This document shows, in pieces, positions 1 to 6,456 of a stretch of 9,930 nt of DNA. The notes under the pieces were generated by a model, which was not told the DNA's origin, did no database searches, and saw nothing but the letters and a program-made list of their open reading frames with translations. How positions within the stretch are numbered: position 1 is the stretch's first letter; each line of letters opens with the position of its first letter. The translations under genes were made by a program, and so were the position numbers. Origin of the DNA: DAISJD01 sp036821645 (lineage in GTDB: Bacteria; Pseudomonadota; Alphaproteobacteria; ATCC43930; CGMCC-115725); NCBI GenBank assembly GCA_036821645.1, contig DAISJD010000116.1, positions 1 through 9,930 on the forward strand, given 5' to 3'.

Positions 1-336
1 CCCACCCGCCCCGCTTGCGGCGGCTTGAGCGGCACCAGGGGCTTGGCTTTGGTCGGTCAGAAAATTGTTAAGGCGGGATTCCGCGTTCTGGGCCGCCTGC
101 TGGGCTGCGACCAATTGATCTTGCAGTTGAGTGACGACGGATGCGAGCGGGGCACCGGGCGTTTCGGAAAGCAGCCCGTCAAGGGCCCAAAAACCGGTTC
201 CGACGAGGGCAAGCCCCGCAACGCTCGCCTGAAGCGTCGTCGTCAGGGTCACGGTCGTCACGGCACCGCGACTATGGATCTGAACCTGACGTTCCGGGAA
301 AAACGCCTCGCCCAGTCTTACAATCCGATCGAACAT
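1..336 (-). CDS. N-terminal part of an inner-membrane, probably M23-type, envelope peptidase (truncated by window edge)
   Basis: The minus frame is open from ATG 336 to base 1 (112 codons) with no stop, so the C-terminus lies outside the window. Seen: a short cytoplasmic head with FFPERQVQIHSRG (residues 11-23), one hydrophobic segment at about 33-55, then an Ala/Gln-rich stretch (about 68-95) that looks like a coiled coil, and an Ala/Gly-rich linker. This order of FPERQ motif, single TM helix and coiled coil is what I know from the N-termini of alphaproteobacterial M23 (LytM/EnvC-like) peptidoglycan endopeptidases. The catalytic domain is not in view, so the function is inferred. An in-frame ATG at 354 would add MTKRGG; neither start has a convincing Shine-Dalgarno, although a G-run precedes 336. 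The gene is divergent from motA. Confidence 0.6.
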   Translation of the reverse strand, partial: MFDRIVRLGEAFFPERQVQIHSRGAVTTVTLTTTLQASVAGLALVGTGFWALDGLLSETPGAPLASVVTQLQDQLVAAQQAAQNAESRLNNFLTDQSQAPGAAQAAASGAGG

Positions 337-382
337 GCCCCCCCGCTTCGTCATTGAAACCATCGGCCATGAAGCCACGTTC

Positions 383-406
383 GAGACCCTAGCGAGGTCT
401 CTCGCT
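383..406 (-). promoter_or_regulatory. Overlapping, mutually exclusive hairpins in the putative leader of the peptidase gene
   Basis: On the minus strand two 6-bp stems share bases. GAGACC pairs with GGTCTC (383-388 with 396-401, 7-nt loop), or AGCGAG pairs with CTCGCT (391-396 with 401-406, 4-nt loop). They cannot form together. They lie 29-70 nt upstream of the two candidate start codons. A regulatory role is only inferred. Confidence 0.25.
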
Positions 407-786
407 GATGGCAATCAAAATTCGACAGACCAGCCGATTCATTTTATGCTTCTTTCAAGCATCAGTGCGTTGCATATTAGCAACAACAATGTCATCCCAC
501 AACCCGTTCCGCAAAAAGATTGTGAACAATGAATGACGATTTCTTTTATTGAGGATATTGTACAGGACATGACTATATTTTTTACGGTCTCTCTTATTTT
601 TATCATTGGTTCATAATGATTAATACTTATTTTTACTTAATTAATAAAATTTTCGCAATAAGTGCACCGCCGTCTTGCCCTTCGTGCGATCCTGAAAAAA
701 GCCCGAACATAGCATTTGATTAAGAGAACACTAACGAACTTGACCTAGAGTAGGGACCGCAAAACGGCGTTATGGATGATGTTTCC

Positions 787-794
787 GCCGATAA
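787..794 (+). promoter_or_regulatory. Sigma-28 (FliA)-like -10 element upstream of motA
   Basis: GCCGATAA is an exact match to the -10 consensus of flagellar sigma-28 promoters. It ends 37 bases before the chosen motA ATG. No good TAAA -35 element is found at the expected 15-nt spacing (that position reads CGTT), so the promoter call rests on the -10 alone. It supports the start at 832 rather than 772, because the upstream start would lie ahead of the transcription start. Confidence 0.4.
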
Positions 795-831
795 AACGGG
801 GCATCATCGGGGCCAACAACGGGAAACAGCC

Positions 832-1692
832 ATGTTCTTTTTTGTCGGCGTCGCGGTCGTGTTCATCTGCGTCTTCGGAGGCTATGCCCTCAATGACGGT
901 CACATCCCGGTTTTGTGGCAACCTTTCGAGTTCCTGATCATTCTGGGGGCCGCCGCCGGGGCCTTCATCATCGGCAATCCAAAAGTCGTCTTATCCAGTA
1001 TCGGCGGTCACATGACCAAACTCTGGAAAGGACCCAAATACGATAAAGCGAGTTTCGTCGAACTCTTGGTCATGATGAGCGTCGTCTTCAAAATGGCGAA
1101 GACCAAGGGGGCGATGGCCCTTGAGGCCCATGTCGAAAATCCGGAAGAAAGCACCCTCTTCCAACAATTTCCGGGCTTTCTACACGATCACCATGCGGTC
1201 GAGTTTTTTTGCGATTTCTTTCGGATGTTGATCATGGGGGCGGACAATCCCCATGAAATGGAATCCCTGATGGAAGCACGCATCGACGTGCATCACCATG
1301 AAGAGCATGAGATTTCGAGTGCCGTCCAAAATGTTGCCGACGGGATGCCCGCGCTCGGCATCGTCGCCGCCGTGCTGGGCGTCATTCACACGATGGGCTC
1401 GATCACCGAACCGCCAGAGGTTCTGGGCCATCTCATCGGCGGTGCCTTGGTCGGGACGTTTTTCGGGGTTTGGGTGTCTTACGGCTTCCTCGCACCGATC
1501 GCCCAACAATTGAAGGCGATTTCGGATCAGGACGTCCGCTATCTGATGTGCATCAAGGGCGGCATTATCGCCTATATGCAAGGCTATGCCCCGATTATGG
1601 CGATCGAAAGCGCGCGCATGGTGCTGCAGGCGCACAATCAACCCTCCTTCGCCGATCTCGAAGCCGCCATCGAGAATGCCCCGGCCGTCTAA
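832..1692 (+). CDS. motA: Flagellar motor stator protein MotA
   Basis: MotA forms, with MotB, the proton-conducting stator in the inner membrane that drives flagellar rotation through FliG. From ATG 832 the protein is 286 residues, near the classical MotA length, and its numbering coincides with E. coli MotA. Membrane segments lie at about 1-21, 33-50, 172-192 and 200-222, with a large cytoplasmic loop between. The channel prolines P173 (in MPALGIVAAVLGVIHTMG) and P222 (FLAPI) are present. The FliG-contacting pair is K90/E98 (E. coli R90/E98). HIENPEES-type motif appears as HVENPEES at 100-107. The frame extends upstream to 772, but those 20 residues are hydrophilic and unlike the family; GGGAAA precedes 832. 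motB is not adjacent in this window, so it must be encoded elsewhere. Confidence 0.95.
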   Translation: MFFFVGVAVVFICVFGGYALNDGHIPVLWQPFEFLIILGAAAGAFIIGNPKVVLSSIGGHMTKLWKGPKYDKASFVELLVMMSVVFKMAKTKGAMALEAHVENPEESTLFQQFPGFLHDHHAVEFFCDFFRMLIMGADNPHEMESLMEARIDVHHHEEHEISSAVQNVADGMPALGIVAAVLGVIHTMGSITEPPEVLGHLIGGALVGTFFGVWVSYGFLAPIAQQLKAISDQDVRYLMCIKGGIIAYMQGYAPIMAIESARMVLQAHNQPSFADLEAAIENAPAV

Positions 1693-1722
1693 GCCAGGTG
1701 CCCGAACCGCAAGCACCCCATC

Positions 1723-1768
1723 CATTTGCGTGTAGAGATCCCGGATCTTCTTTCTCTTCACGCAAATG
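1723..1768 (+). terminator. Long inverted repeat after motA, possible terminator or leader structure
   Basis: Arms 1723-1738 and 1753-1768 are complementary at 15 of 16 positions, with a 14-nt loop. A second perfect 5-bp palindrome (GATCC-C-GGATC, 1737-1747) sits at the top. A run of five T occurs at 1777-1781, about 8 nt after the stem, which is further than in a classical intrinsic terminator. It lies 30 nt after the motA stop and about 97 nt before the manC start, so it may end motA transcripts or sit in the manC leader. Confidence 0.4.
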
Positions 1769-1864
1769 CCATCCCATTTTTGCCGGACAGTATGGTAGAC
1801 GTTAGGGGATAGCGTTATGGTGCGCCGCGTAGAAAGGCGGCCCCCCTTTCGGAGTTCATGCACG

Positions 1865-3307
1865 ATGGCTTTGGACCGCCCTTCTTTGCCCCATATTCAT
1901 CCCGTCATCCTGTCGGGGGGATCGGGGACACGGTTATGGCCGATGTCGCGGGCTGCCTATCCAAAACAACTTCTGCCGCTGCTCAGCGACCAAAGTCTTT
2001 TGCAAAAAACCGTAGCCCGGATCAAGGATAGCAGTCTCTTTGCCGCCCCGCTCATTCTGGCCAATCAAGACCATCGGTTTATGATTGCCGAACAAATTCG
2101 TCAGATGGGGGTAACACCCCAGGCGATCATGCTGGAACCCGTCGCCCGCAACACGGCCCCCGCCGCCGCCGCCGCCGCCTTCTGGCTGGCAGCGCGTGAT
2201 CCTGAAGCCTTGATGTTGTTGCTGCCGTCCGATCATGCGGTACAGGATGAGGCGGCCTTCCTGCGGGCGGTCACGGCCGGGGCGGCAGCGGCTGGCCGTG
2301 GCAAACTTGTCACATTCGGGATTCAGGCAAGCCGTCCCGAAACCGGCTATGGTTATATCCGCCAAGGGGCCGCCTTGGCCGAAGCCGGGGTCTTTGCCGT
2401 CGATTCCTTCGTGGAAAAACCCGACCGGGCCAGGGCCGAATCCTATTTGGCCGCCGGTGACTATACCTGGAACAGCGGCATTTTTCTCTTCCCCGTCAGC
2501 CAATATCTGGCCGAGTTGGCGCGAACTCTACCCGACACCTACGCCACGGTGAAGGCGGCGGTGGATCACGCCAAGGCCGATCTCGACTTTTTGCGCCTCG
2601 ACCCCGACCAGTTTGCCCGCGCGGCCAATGAATCGATCGATTATGCCGTGATGGAACGAACCAACGCCGCCGCCGTCGTCCCGGTCGATATGGGATGGAG
2701 CGATGTCGGCGCTTGGGATTCGCTGTGGGAAATTTCGCCCAAGAACGCCCCGAACGAGACCGTGACCATCGGCGACGTGATTGCGGTCGATTGCCGCAAC
2801 GCCTATCTGCGCTCCGAAGAACGGTTGTTGACGGCGGTCGGCGTCGAGGATCTGGTGGTCATTGCGACCGAAGACGCCGTGATGGTCGCCCCGAAACACC
2901 GGGCGCAAGACGTGAAAAAACTGGTCGAACGCCTGAAGGCGGAAAAACGCCCGGAACTCACCCATTTGCCGACCGTTCACCGTCCCTGGGGAACCTATCG
3001 GACGATCCATCACGACGATCGGGCGCAAGTCAAACTGATCATCGTGGCACCGGGTGCGAAATTATCCCTGCAAATGCACCATCACCGGGCCGAACATTGG
3101 GTCGTGGTGCGCGGGACCGCCAAAGTCGTGCGCAATGACGAGACCGTGCTCCTCACAGAAAACCAATCGATCTATATTCCCCTCGGCGCCAAGCATCGGC
3201 TGGAAAATCCGGGCCAAATCCCGCTCCATCTGATCGAGGTCCAATCGGGCAGCTATCTCGGCGAAGATGATATCGTGCGCTTTGAAGATACTTATGGGCG
3301 GGCCTAA
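1865..3307 (+). CDS. manC: Mannose-1-phosphate guanylyltransferase / mannose-6-phosphate isomerase (bifunctional)
   Basis: This cytoplasmic enzyme makes GDP-mannose from mannose-1-phosphate and GTP, and its C-terminal cupin domain interconverts fructose-6-P and mannose-6-P. The 480-residue length fits the family (E. coli ManC 478). Seen: nucleotidyltransferase signature GGSGTRLWPMSR at 18-29 with PKQ at 33-35; PSDH at 121-124; FVEKP at 182-186; TWNSGIFLF at 201-209. The type II isomerase domain starts near VHRPWG (371), with QMHHHRAEHW at 403-412 (metal-binding histidines) and GSYLGEDDIVRFEDTYGR at the C-terminus. ATG 1865 is chosen for family length; GGAG lies 10 nt upstream. ATG 1817 is in frame, has AGGGGA 7 nt upstream, and would add 16 Arg-rich residues. 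A (GCC)n run near 2160-2180 encodes six consecutive alanines. GDP-mannose feeds surface polysaccharides or GDP-fucose/rhamnose. Confidence 0.95.
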   Translation: MALDRPSLPHIHPVILSGGSGTRLWPMSRAAYPKQLLPLLSDQSLLQKTVARIKDSSLFAAPLILANQDHRFMIAEQIRQMGVTPQAIMLEPVARNTAPAAAAAAFWLAARDPEALMLLLPSDHAVQDEAAFLRAVTAGAAAAGRGKLVTFGIQASRPETGYGYIRQGAALAEAGVFAVDSFVEKPDRARAESYLAAGDYTWNSGIFLFPVSQYLAELARTLPDTYATVKAAVDHAKADLDFLRLDPDQFARAANESIDYAVMERTNAAAVVPVDMGWSDVGAWDSLWEISPKNAPNETVTIGDVIAVDCRNAYLRSEERLLTAVGVEDLVVIATEDAVMVAPKHRAQDVKKLVERLKAEKRPELTHLPTVHRPWGTYRTIHHDDRAQVKLIIVAPGAKLSLQMHHHRAEHWVVVRGTAKVVRNDETVLLTENQSIYIPLGAKHRLENPGQIPLHLIEVQSGSYLGEDDIVRFEDTYGRA

Positions 3308-3424
3308 CAAGGGGGCGGACGATAAAGTGCTTTTGTTCGGTTAACGTTCTATGATAACGCTTTTCGTTCATCGGCCGGTGGCGTCTGCCCGCTGCCGTGC
3401 CAATCAGATCTTGAAAGGGCCATC

Positions 3425-4054
3425 ATGACAGCCACACCGATCACGCTTTATCATTGTCCGCAAACCCGGTCCTCGTCGTGCCTCACCCTGCTTGAAGCGT
3501 TGAAGGCCCCGTATCGCCTGCATCTGGTCAATATCAAGACCGGCGAACAAAATACCCCCGCCTATCAGGCGATCAACCCGATGGGCAAGGTGCCGACCTT
3601 GGGCCATGGTCAGGCCATCATCACCGAATCCATCGCCATTTTCATCTATCTGGCCGATCTGTTCCCCGATGCCGGCCTCGCACCGGCCCTGAACGACCCG
3701 GCGCGCGGCCCCTATTTGCGTTGGATGGCCTATTATGCCGCCACGTTCGAGCCGACCCTGATCGACCGGTACAAACACCCGACCGACGACCCGGCCCCCG
3801 GTCCCTTCGGCGATTACGCAACCCAACTCGCCCTGGTAAACGATCACTTGACCAAGGGCCCGTTCCTGCTGGGCGACCGGTACAGTGCCGCCGACATCTT
3901 GTGGGCCAGTGCGCTGCGCTGGATCACGCTGTTCAAACTGGTCCCGGAAACCCCGGCCATCACGGCCTATATCGGCCGGGTCACGGCCCAACCCGGCTTT
4001 GCCGAAGCGGCGGCGATCGACCAGAAAATCCTGGCGGAACAGGGCGCCGCGTAA
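3425..4054 (+). CDS. Glutathione S-transferase family protein
   Basis: A 209-residue cytosolic protein of normal GST length. The N-terminal thioredoxin-like domain (about 5-82) has ITLYHCPQTRSSSC, where catalytic Ser/Cys is expected (C11, S16-S18), the cis-proline motif NPMGKVPTL at 51-59, and the glutathione gamma-glutamyl-binding ES pair at 68-69 followed by IAIFIYLADLFP. The C-terminal all-helical domain (about 90-205) includes the conserved FLLGDRYSAADI N-capping-box stretch with its aspartate. Family members conjugate glutathione to electrophiles or act as disulfide reductases or isomerases; the substrate cannot be told from sequence. GAAAGGG lies 6 nt before the ATG. It follows manC by 117 nt on the same strand with no clear terminator between, so co-transcription is possible, but a metabolic link to GDP-mannose is not evident. 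Confidence 0.9.
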   Translation: MTATPITLYHCPQTRSSSCLTLLEALKAPYRLHLVNIKTGEQNTPAYQAINPMGKVPTLGHGQAIITESIAIFIYLADLFPDAGLAPALNDPARGPYLRWMAYYAATFEPTLIDRYKHPTDDPAPGPFGDYATQLALVNDHLTKGPFLLGDRYSAADILWASALRWITLFKLVPETPAITAYIGRVTAQPGFAEAAAIDQKILAEQGAA

Positions 4055-4078
4055 AACGAGGCACCGCATAAAAAGGAC

Positions 4079-4110
4079 ATCCCCCCTGATCGGGATGGGT
4101 CAGGGGGGAT
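4079..4110. terminator. Strong hairpin between convergent genes, terminator-like on the minus strand
   Basis: A perfect 11-bp stem pairs 4079-4089 (ATCCCCCCTGA) with 4100-4110, around a 10-nt loop. Read on the minus strand the stem is followed by GTCC and then TTTTT (4074-4070), which fits an intrinsic terminator for the gene at 4129-4524. On the plus strand no T-run follows. It stands 24 nt past the GST stop, so it may separate the two converging genes in both directions. Confidence 0.6.
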
Positions 4111-4128
4111 CAGAGATCGGCGTTTGCG

Positions 4129-4524
4129 CTATGGGATGATTCGTAGCACCAAAAGCGGTTGATTGCGATAGTGGCACAGGGGTGTCGTACCGTTCGAAAG
4201 CCAGTAATTTGCGGTTCCCGTTAGCCCTTCGACCTTGATATCCAACCGGCTTATGAAACCAGCCCCCGGTATCGGGCCGAATGCACGACCATGCAACACA
4301 GAAGAGACGGTAGCACCGACATACTTCTCCGTTCCGAAGAACAAGGTCGCAAAACTTGTGTGGCGGTAATTTTCTTGGGGAAAAAAGGCACTCGCCCAAA
4401 CAGGCCTGCCCCACGCACCTAAATTATTTTCTGACGGCGCACTGAGGCACACCATAAGACGCGGAGAGGCCGTTGTACTGTTACCAATAACGGCGTAGAA
4501 GCCGCGTTGGAATGGTGTGATCAC
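4129..4524 (-). CDS. Hypothetical protein, 131 aa, family not recognised
   Basis: I do not recognise this protein. The GTG start at 4524 is chosen because AAAGGAG lies 8 nt upstream, the best Shine-Dalgarno in the window, and a terminator-like hairpin follows the TAG stop by about 18 nt. Both make it likely to be real. The protein has no signal peptide or clear membrane helix. It is rich in aromatic residues, Gly, Ser and Thr (for example GFYAVIGNSTTASPRL at 8-23 and GFISRLDIKVEGLTGTANYW at 89-108), suggesting a compact beta-rich fold. It has two cysteines (26 and 117). Base composition is lower in GC than the flanking manC, GST and rml genes, a hint of horizontal acquisition. It is divergent from the membrane protein at 4787. 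Confidence 0.55.
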   Translation of the reverse strand: MITPFQRGFYAVIGNSTTASPRLMVCLSAPSENNLGAWGRPVWASAFFPQENYRHTSFATLFFGTEKYVGATVSSVLHGRAFGPIPGAGFISRLDIKVEGLTGTANYWLSNGTTPLCHYRNQPLLVLRIIP

Positions 4525-4786
4525 TTTCGCACTCCTTTTTTAAAAAATTTATCTTTCTCAATTTTAACGAACTTCTCGTTTTAAGTATCGTATTTTTATG
4601 TACTACACATTTGCCATCATAATTTTTATTTTTAACAATTGGAGCCCGATATGGTTTTGCGCTCCACATACTGGCGCAATCAATTCAAACTATTGTTTTT
4701 ATTAATAATTATTTAAACAATATTTTTTAAATAATTCGCAACACCGTTACAATCATTAATAATATACTTAAAATCGGAATAGAATC
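4525..4786. other. Very AT-rich spacer between two divergent unknown genes
   Basis: This 262-bp spacer is dominated by A/T runs, far below the GC content of the rest of the window, and must carry the promoters of both flanking genes. The in-frame stretch on the minus strand at 4481-4669 lacks a Shine-Dalgarno and overlaps the start of the better-supported 131-aa gene, so it is not called. A TATACT at 4763-4768 is a possible -10 for the plus-strand gene, but no matching -35 is seen. A 6-bp inverted repeat TGGAGC/GCTCCA spans 4640-4666. Confidence 0.6.
4707..4736. repeat. Perfect 11-bp inverted repeat in the AT-rich spacer
   Basis: AATTATTTAAA (4707-4717) and TTTAAATAATT (4726-4736) are exact reverse complements around the 8-nt CAATATTT. 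All paired bases are A/T. It lies 50 nt before the start of the membrane protein gene. It could be an operator or a nucleoid-protein site, but AT-rich DNA produces such repeats by chance more often than balanced DNA. Confidence 0.4.
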
Positions 4787-5428
4787 ATGCAAAACATAAA
4801 AAATATTGTTGAAAAAATCGCAAGAAAAGAGGGTTTTAATCAAAAAAAACGCGATTTTTCAAATTTTTTTGTGATTATTTATGCTGTTGTTCAGAATTTT
4901 TTTCCAAATAACTTCTGGATTTTATTATTTTTTATTGCTGTATGGATTTTAACATTACTATTTTATATTCAAAAACAAGCGCAATCACTTTTATATTCTA
5001 ATGGAATTATAGAAAAAGCCTTAGATAAATCTCAAGAAATCTCGATAATATTAAACCAATTCAAGGATTGCCCAACCCGTGACCTGATCATAGTGAGGAA
5101 CGTACTCCATCAATCGATTGATCGCCGCACCATCATCGTCAACGCGTTTTTCGGCCTGATAAAACAAGGTGGTTTCTTAACGGTCTTTATCGCCTGTCTC
5201 GTTTTCCTGATGATCTTCGGCGATCACATGGGCATGGAAAAAACGATCCTCCTGTTGGGTGTTCTTGTCGCCATTCTTTTGGCACTTTTTAAATCCCTAT
5301 CCCTCGACCCATGGTTCTACCGGGAGAGGATCGAAGATCAGCTTTTATTGTATCTTTCAACCGAGATCGCCCTGCGGACGGATGCAGGCAATCACCCGAC
5401 CGACAGGCCCAAGCGTTCCCCGCCATAG
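4787..5428 (+). CDS. Predicted four-helix inner-membrane protein, function unknown
   Basis: The family is not recognised. The 213-residue protein has a basic N-terminus (residues 1-23) and two closely spaced hydrophobic segments at about 25-40 and 43-61. A cytoplasmic-type middle region (about 62-125) carries charged amphipathic stretches. Two more hydrophobic segments lie at about 129-145 and 152-170, followed by a hydrophilic tail. The first half (to about 5060) is extremely AT-rich and uses AAA, AAT, ATT and TTT codons. The second half has GC-rich codons like its neighbours, so the gene looks compositionally mosaic. Its last 37 bases overlap the 3' end of convergent rmlB. The Shine-Dalgarno is weak (GGAATAG about 6 nt before the ATG). 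The paired-TM layout loosely recalls small membrane effector domains such as SLATT, but I see no diagnostic motif and no nucleotidyltransferase partner. Confidence 0.6.
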   Translation: MQNIKNIVEKIARKEGFNQKKRDFSNFFVIIYAVVQNFFPNNFWILLFFIAVWILTLLFYIQKQAQSLLYSNGIIEKALDKSQEISIILNQFKDCPTRDLIIVRNVLHQSIDRRTIIVNAFFGLIKQGGFLTVFIACLVFLMIFGDHMGMEKTILLLGVLVAILLALFKSLSLDPWFYRERIEDQLLLYLSTEIALRTDAGNHPTDRPKRSPP

Positions 5429-6456
5429 CCCCGGTCCCGGATCATCCGGCACCAATCCTGATGATCCAGATACCAACGGACGGTGGCGCGCAGACCCGCC
5501 GCGAACCCGTGACGCGGGGTCCATCCCAAGGTCTCGTGGATGAACCGCGCATCGATGGCATAGCGATGATCATGGCCCGGCCGATCCGGGACGAACCGGA
5601 TGAGATCCCGGTGCGGATAGGGTTTCGGGGCCATCTCGTCCAACAGCGCGCAGATCATCGTCACCACGGCAAGATTGGAATATTCCGCCCCGCCGCCGAT
5701 CAGATAGCGCCCGCCGATCGCCCCTTGGCGCAAGACGAGGGCCAAGGCGTCGGCATGATCCTCGACATAGAGCCAATCGCGCACATTGGCCCCCGTGCCG
5801 TAGACTGGCAACGGCTGGCCCGCCAATCCGTTCAGAATGACGAGCGGAATGAGCTTTTCCGGGAATTGGAACGGGCCGTAATTATTGGAACAATTGGTGA
5901 GTAAAACCGGCAAGCCATAGGTCTTGTGCCAGGCGCGCACCAGATGATCGGACGCGGCCTTGCTCGCCGCATAGGGCGAATTCGGCGCATAGGGCGTGTC
6001 ATGGGTGAACGCCCCGTCATCGCCCAAGGCCCCGAACACCTCGTCGGTCGAGACATGATGAAACCGAAAGGCCGCCTTCTGCACCGGATGGAGACCGCGC
6101 CAATGGCAGAGCGCCGCCTCCAACAAGCGATAGGTGCCGACGATATTGGTTTCGATAAAGGCACCGGGCCCATCGATCGATCGATCGACATGGCTTTCGG
6201 CCGCCAAATGCAGCACGGCGCTCGGTTTGTGCGTGGCAAAAACACGGGCCAGTGCAGCCGCATCCGCAATATCGACCCGCTCGGCCCGATGCCGCCCGCC
6301 CGGCACCACGATCCCGTCATAGGCCGCCGGATTGGCGGCATAGGTCATCTTGTCGAGACAGACGAGGGTCGTCTCGGGGTCGCGGGCCAAAAGCCGACAC
6401 ACGGCCGATCCGATGAACCCGGCCGCCCCCGTGACCAGAACCACCCGTTCAGGCAT
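5392..6456 (-). CDS. rmlB: dTDP-glucose 4,6-dehydratase
   Basis: Converts dTDP-D-glucose to dTDP-4-keto-6-deoxy-D-glucose in the cytoplasm, the second step of dTDP-rhamnose and related deoxysugar synthesis. Extended SDR fold, 354 residues, normal length. Seen: NAD-binding TGAAGFIG at 9-16; LHLAAESHVDRSIDGP at 82-97; catalytic STDEVFG with T137, D138 and E139; SDR pair Y162 and K166 in YAASKAASD; NNYGPFQFPEKLIPL at 191-205; RDWLYVEDH at 226-234. ATG 6456 is chosen because it places the Rossmann motif at the usual distance and overlaps the rmlA stop by 8 nt (ATGCCTGA), typical of translational coupling. The frame extends 8 residues further upstream, which is less likely. The 3' end runs 37 nt into the convergent membrane protein gene. 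Confidence 0.96.
   Translation of the reverse strand: MPERVVLVTGAAGFIGSAVCRLLARDPETTLVCLDKMTYAANPAAYDGIVVPGGRHRAERVDIADAAALARVFATHKPSAVLHLAAESHVDRSIDGPGAFIETNIVGTYRLLEAALCHWRGLHPVQKAAFRFHHVSTDEVFGALGDDGAFTHDTPYAPNSPYAASKAASDHLVRAWHKTYGLPVLLTNCSNNYGPFQFPEKLIPLVILNGLAGQPLPVYGTGANVRDWLYVEDHADALALVLRQGAIGGRYLIGGGAEYSNLAVVTMICALLDEMAPKPYPHRDLIRFVPDRPGHDHRYAIDARFIHETLGWTPRHGFAAGLRATVRWYLDHQDWCRMIRDRGYGGERLGLSVG

Larger units (their letters stand above)
355..831. other. AT-rich divergent intergenic region between the envelope peptidase gene and motA
   Basis: No convincing gene is present. The short plus-strand frame at 335-532 has no Shine-Dalgarno and overlaps the start of the minus-strand gene. 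Bases about 480-660 are strongly AT-rich compared with the flanks, while 661-831 return towards the genome average. The region must carry promoters in both directions. Recognisable elements are two overlapping inverted repeats at 383-406 on the peptidase side, a small palindrome ATTGT-GA-ACAAT at 519-530, and a sigma-28-like -10 hexamer region at 787-794 on the motA side. Confidence 0.6.

Noticed and set aside
519..530. ATTGTGAACAAT, resembling a DnaA box on the reverse strand
   Set aside because: Single, imperfect, and no cluster of boxes or replication genes nearby; not an origin.
335..532. 65-codon plus-strand frame before motA
   Set aside because: It overlaps the start of the divergent peptidase gene, lacks a ribosome binding site and enters AT-rich noncoding sequence.
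952..1320. Histidine-rich patches in MotA as a possible metal site
   Set aside because: His/Glu-rich sequence in this cytoplasmic loop is common in MotA proteins and gives no specific metal-binding pattern.
1180..1863. Minus-strand open frame of 227 codons opposite motA
   Set aside because: MotA is unmistakable; the antisense translation is a His/Arg/Asp-rich shadow without a ribosome binding site.
3404..4069. Minus-strand open frame of 221 codons opposite the glutathione S-transferase
   Set aside because: The plus-strand GST has conserved motifs and a ribosome binding site; the antisense frame shows neither.
4481..4669. 62-codon basic minus-strand frame in the AT-rich spacer
   Set aside because: It has no Shine-Dalgarno and overlaps the start of the 131-aa gene, whose signals are much better.
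6172..6187. Four tandem ATCG units
   Set aside because: They lie in rmlB and encode its conserved VDRSID motif, so they are explained by coding constraint.
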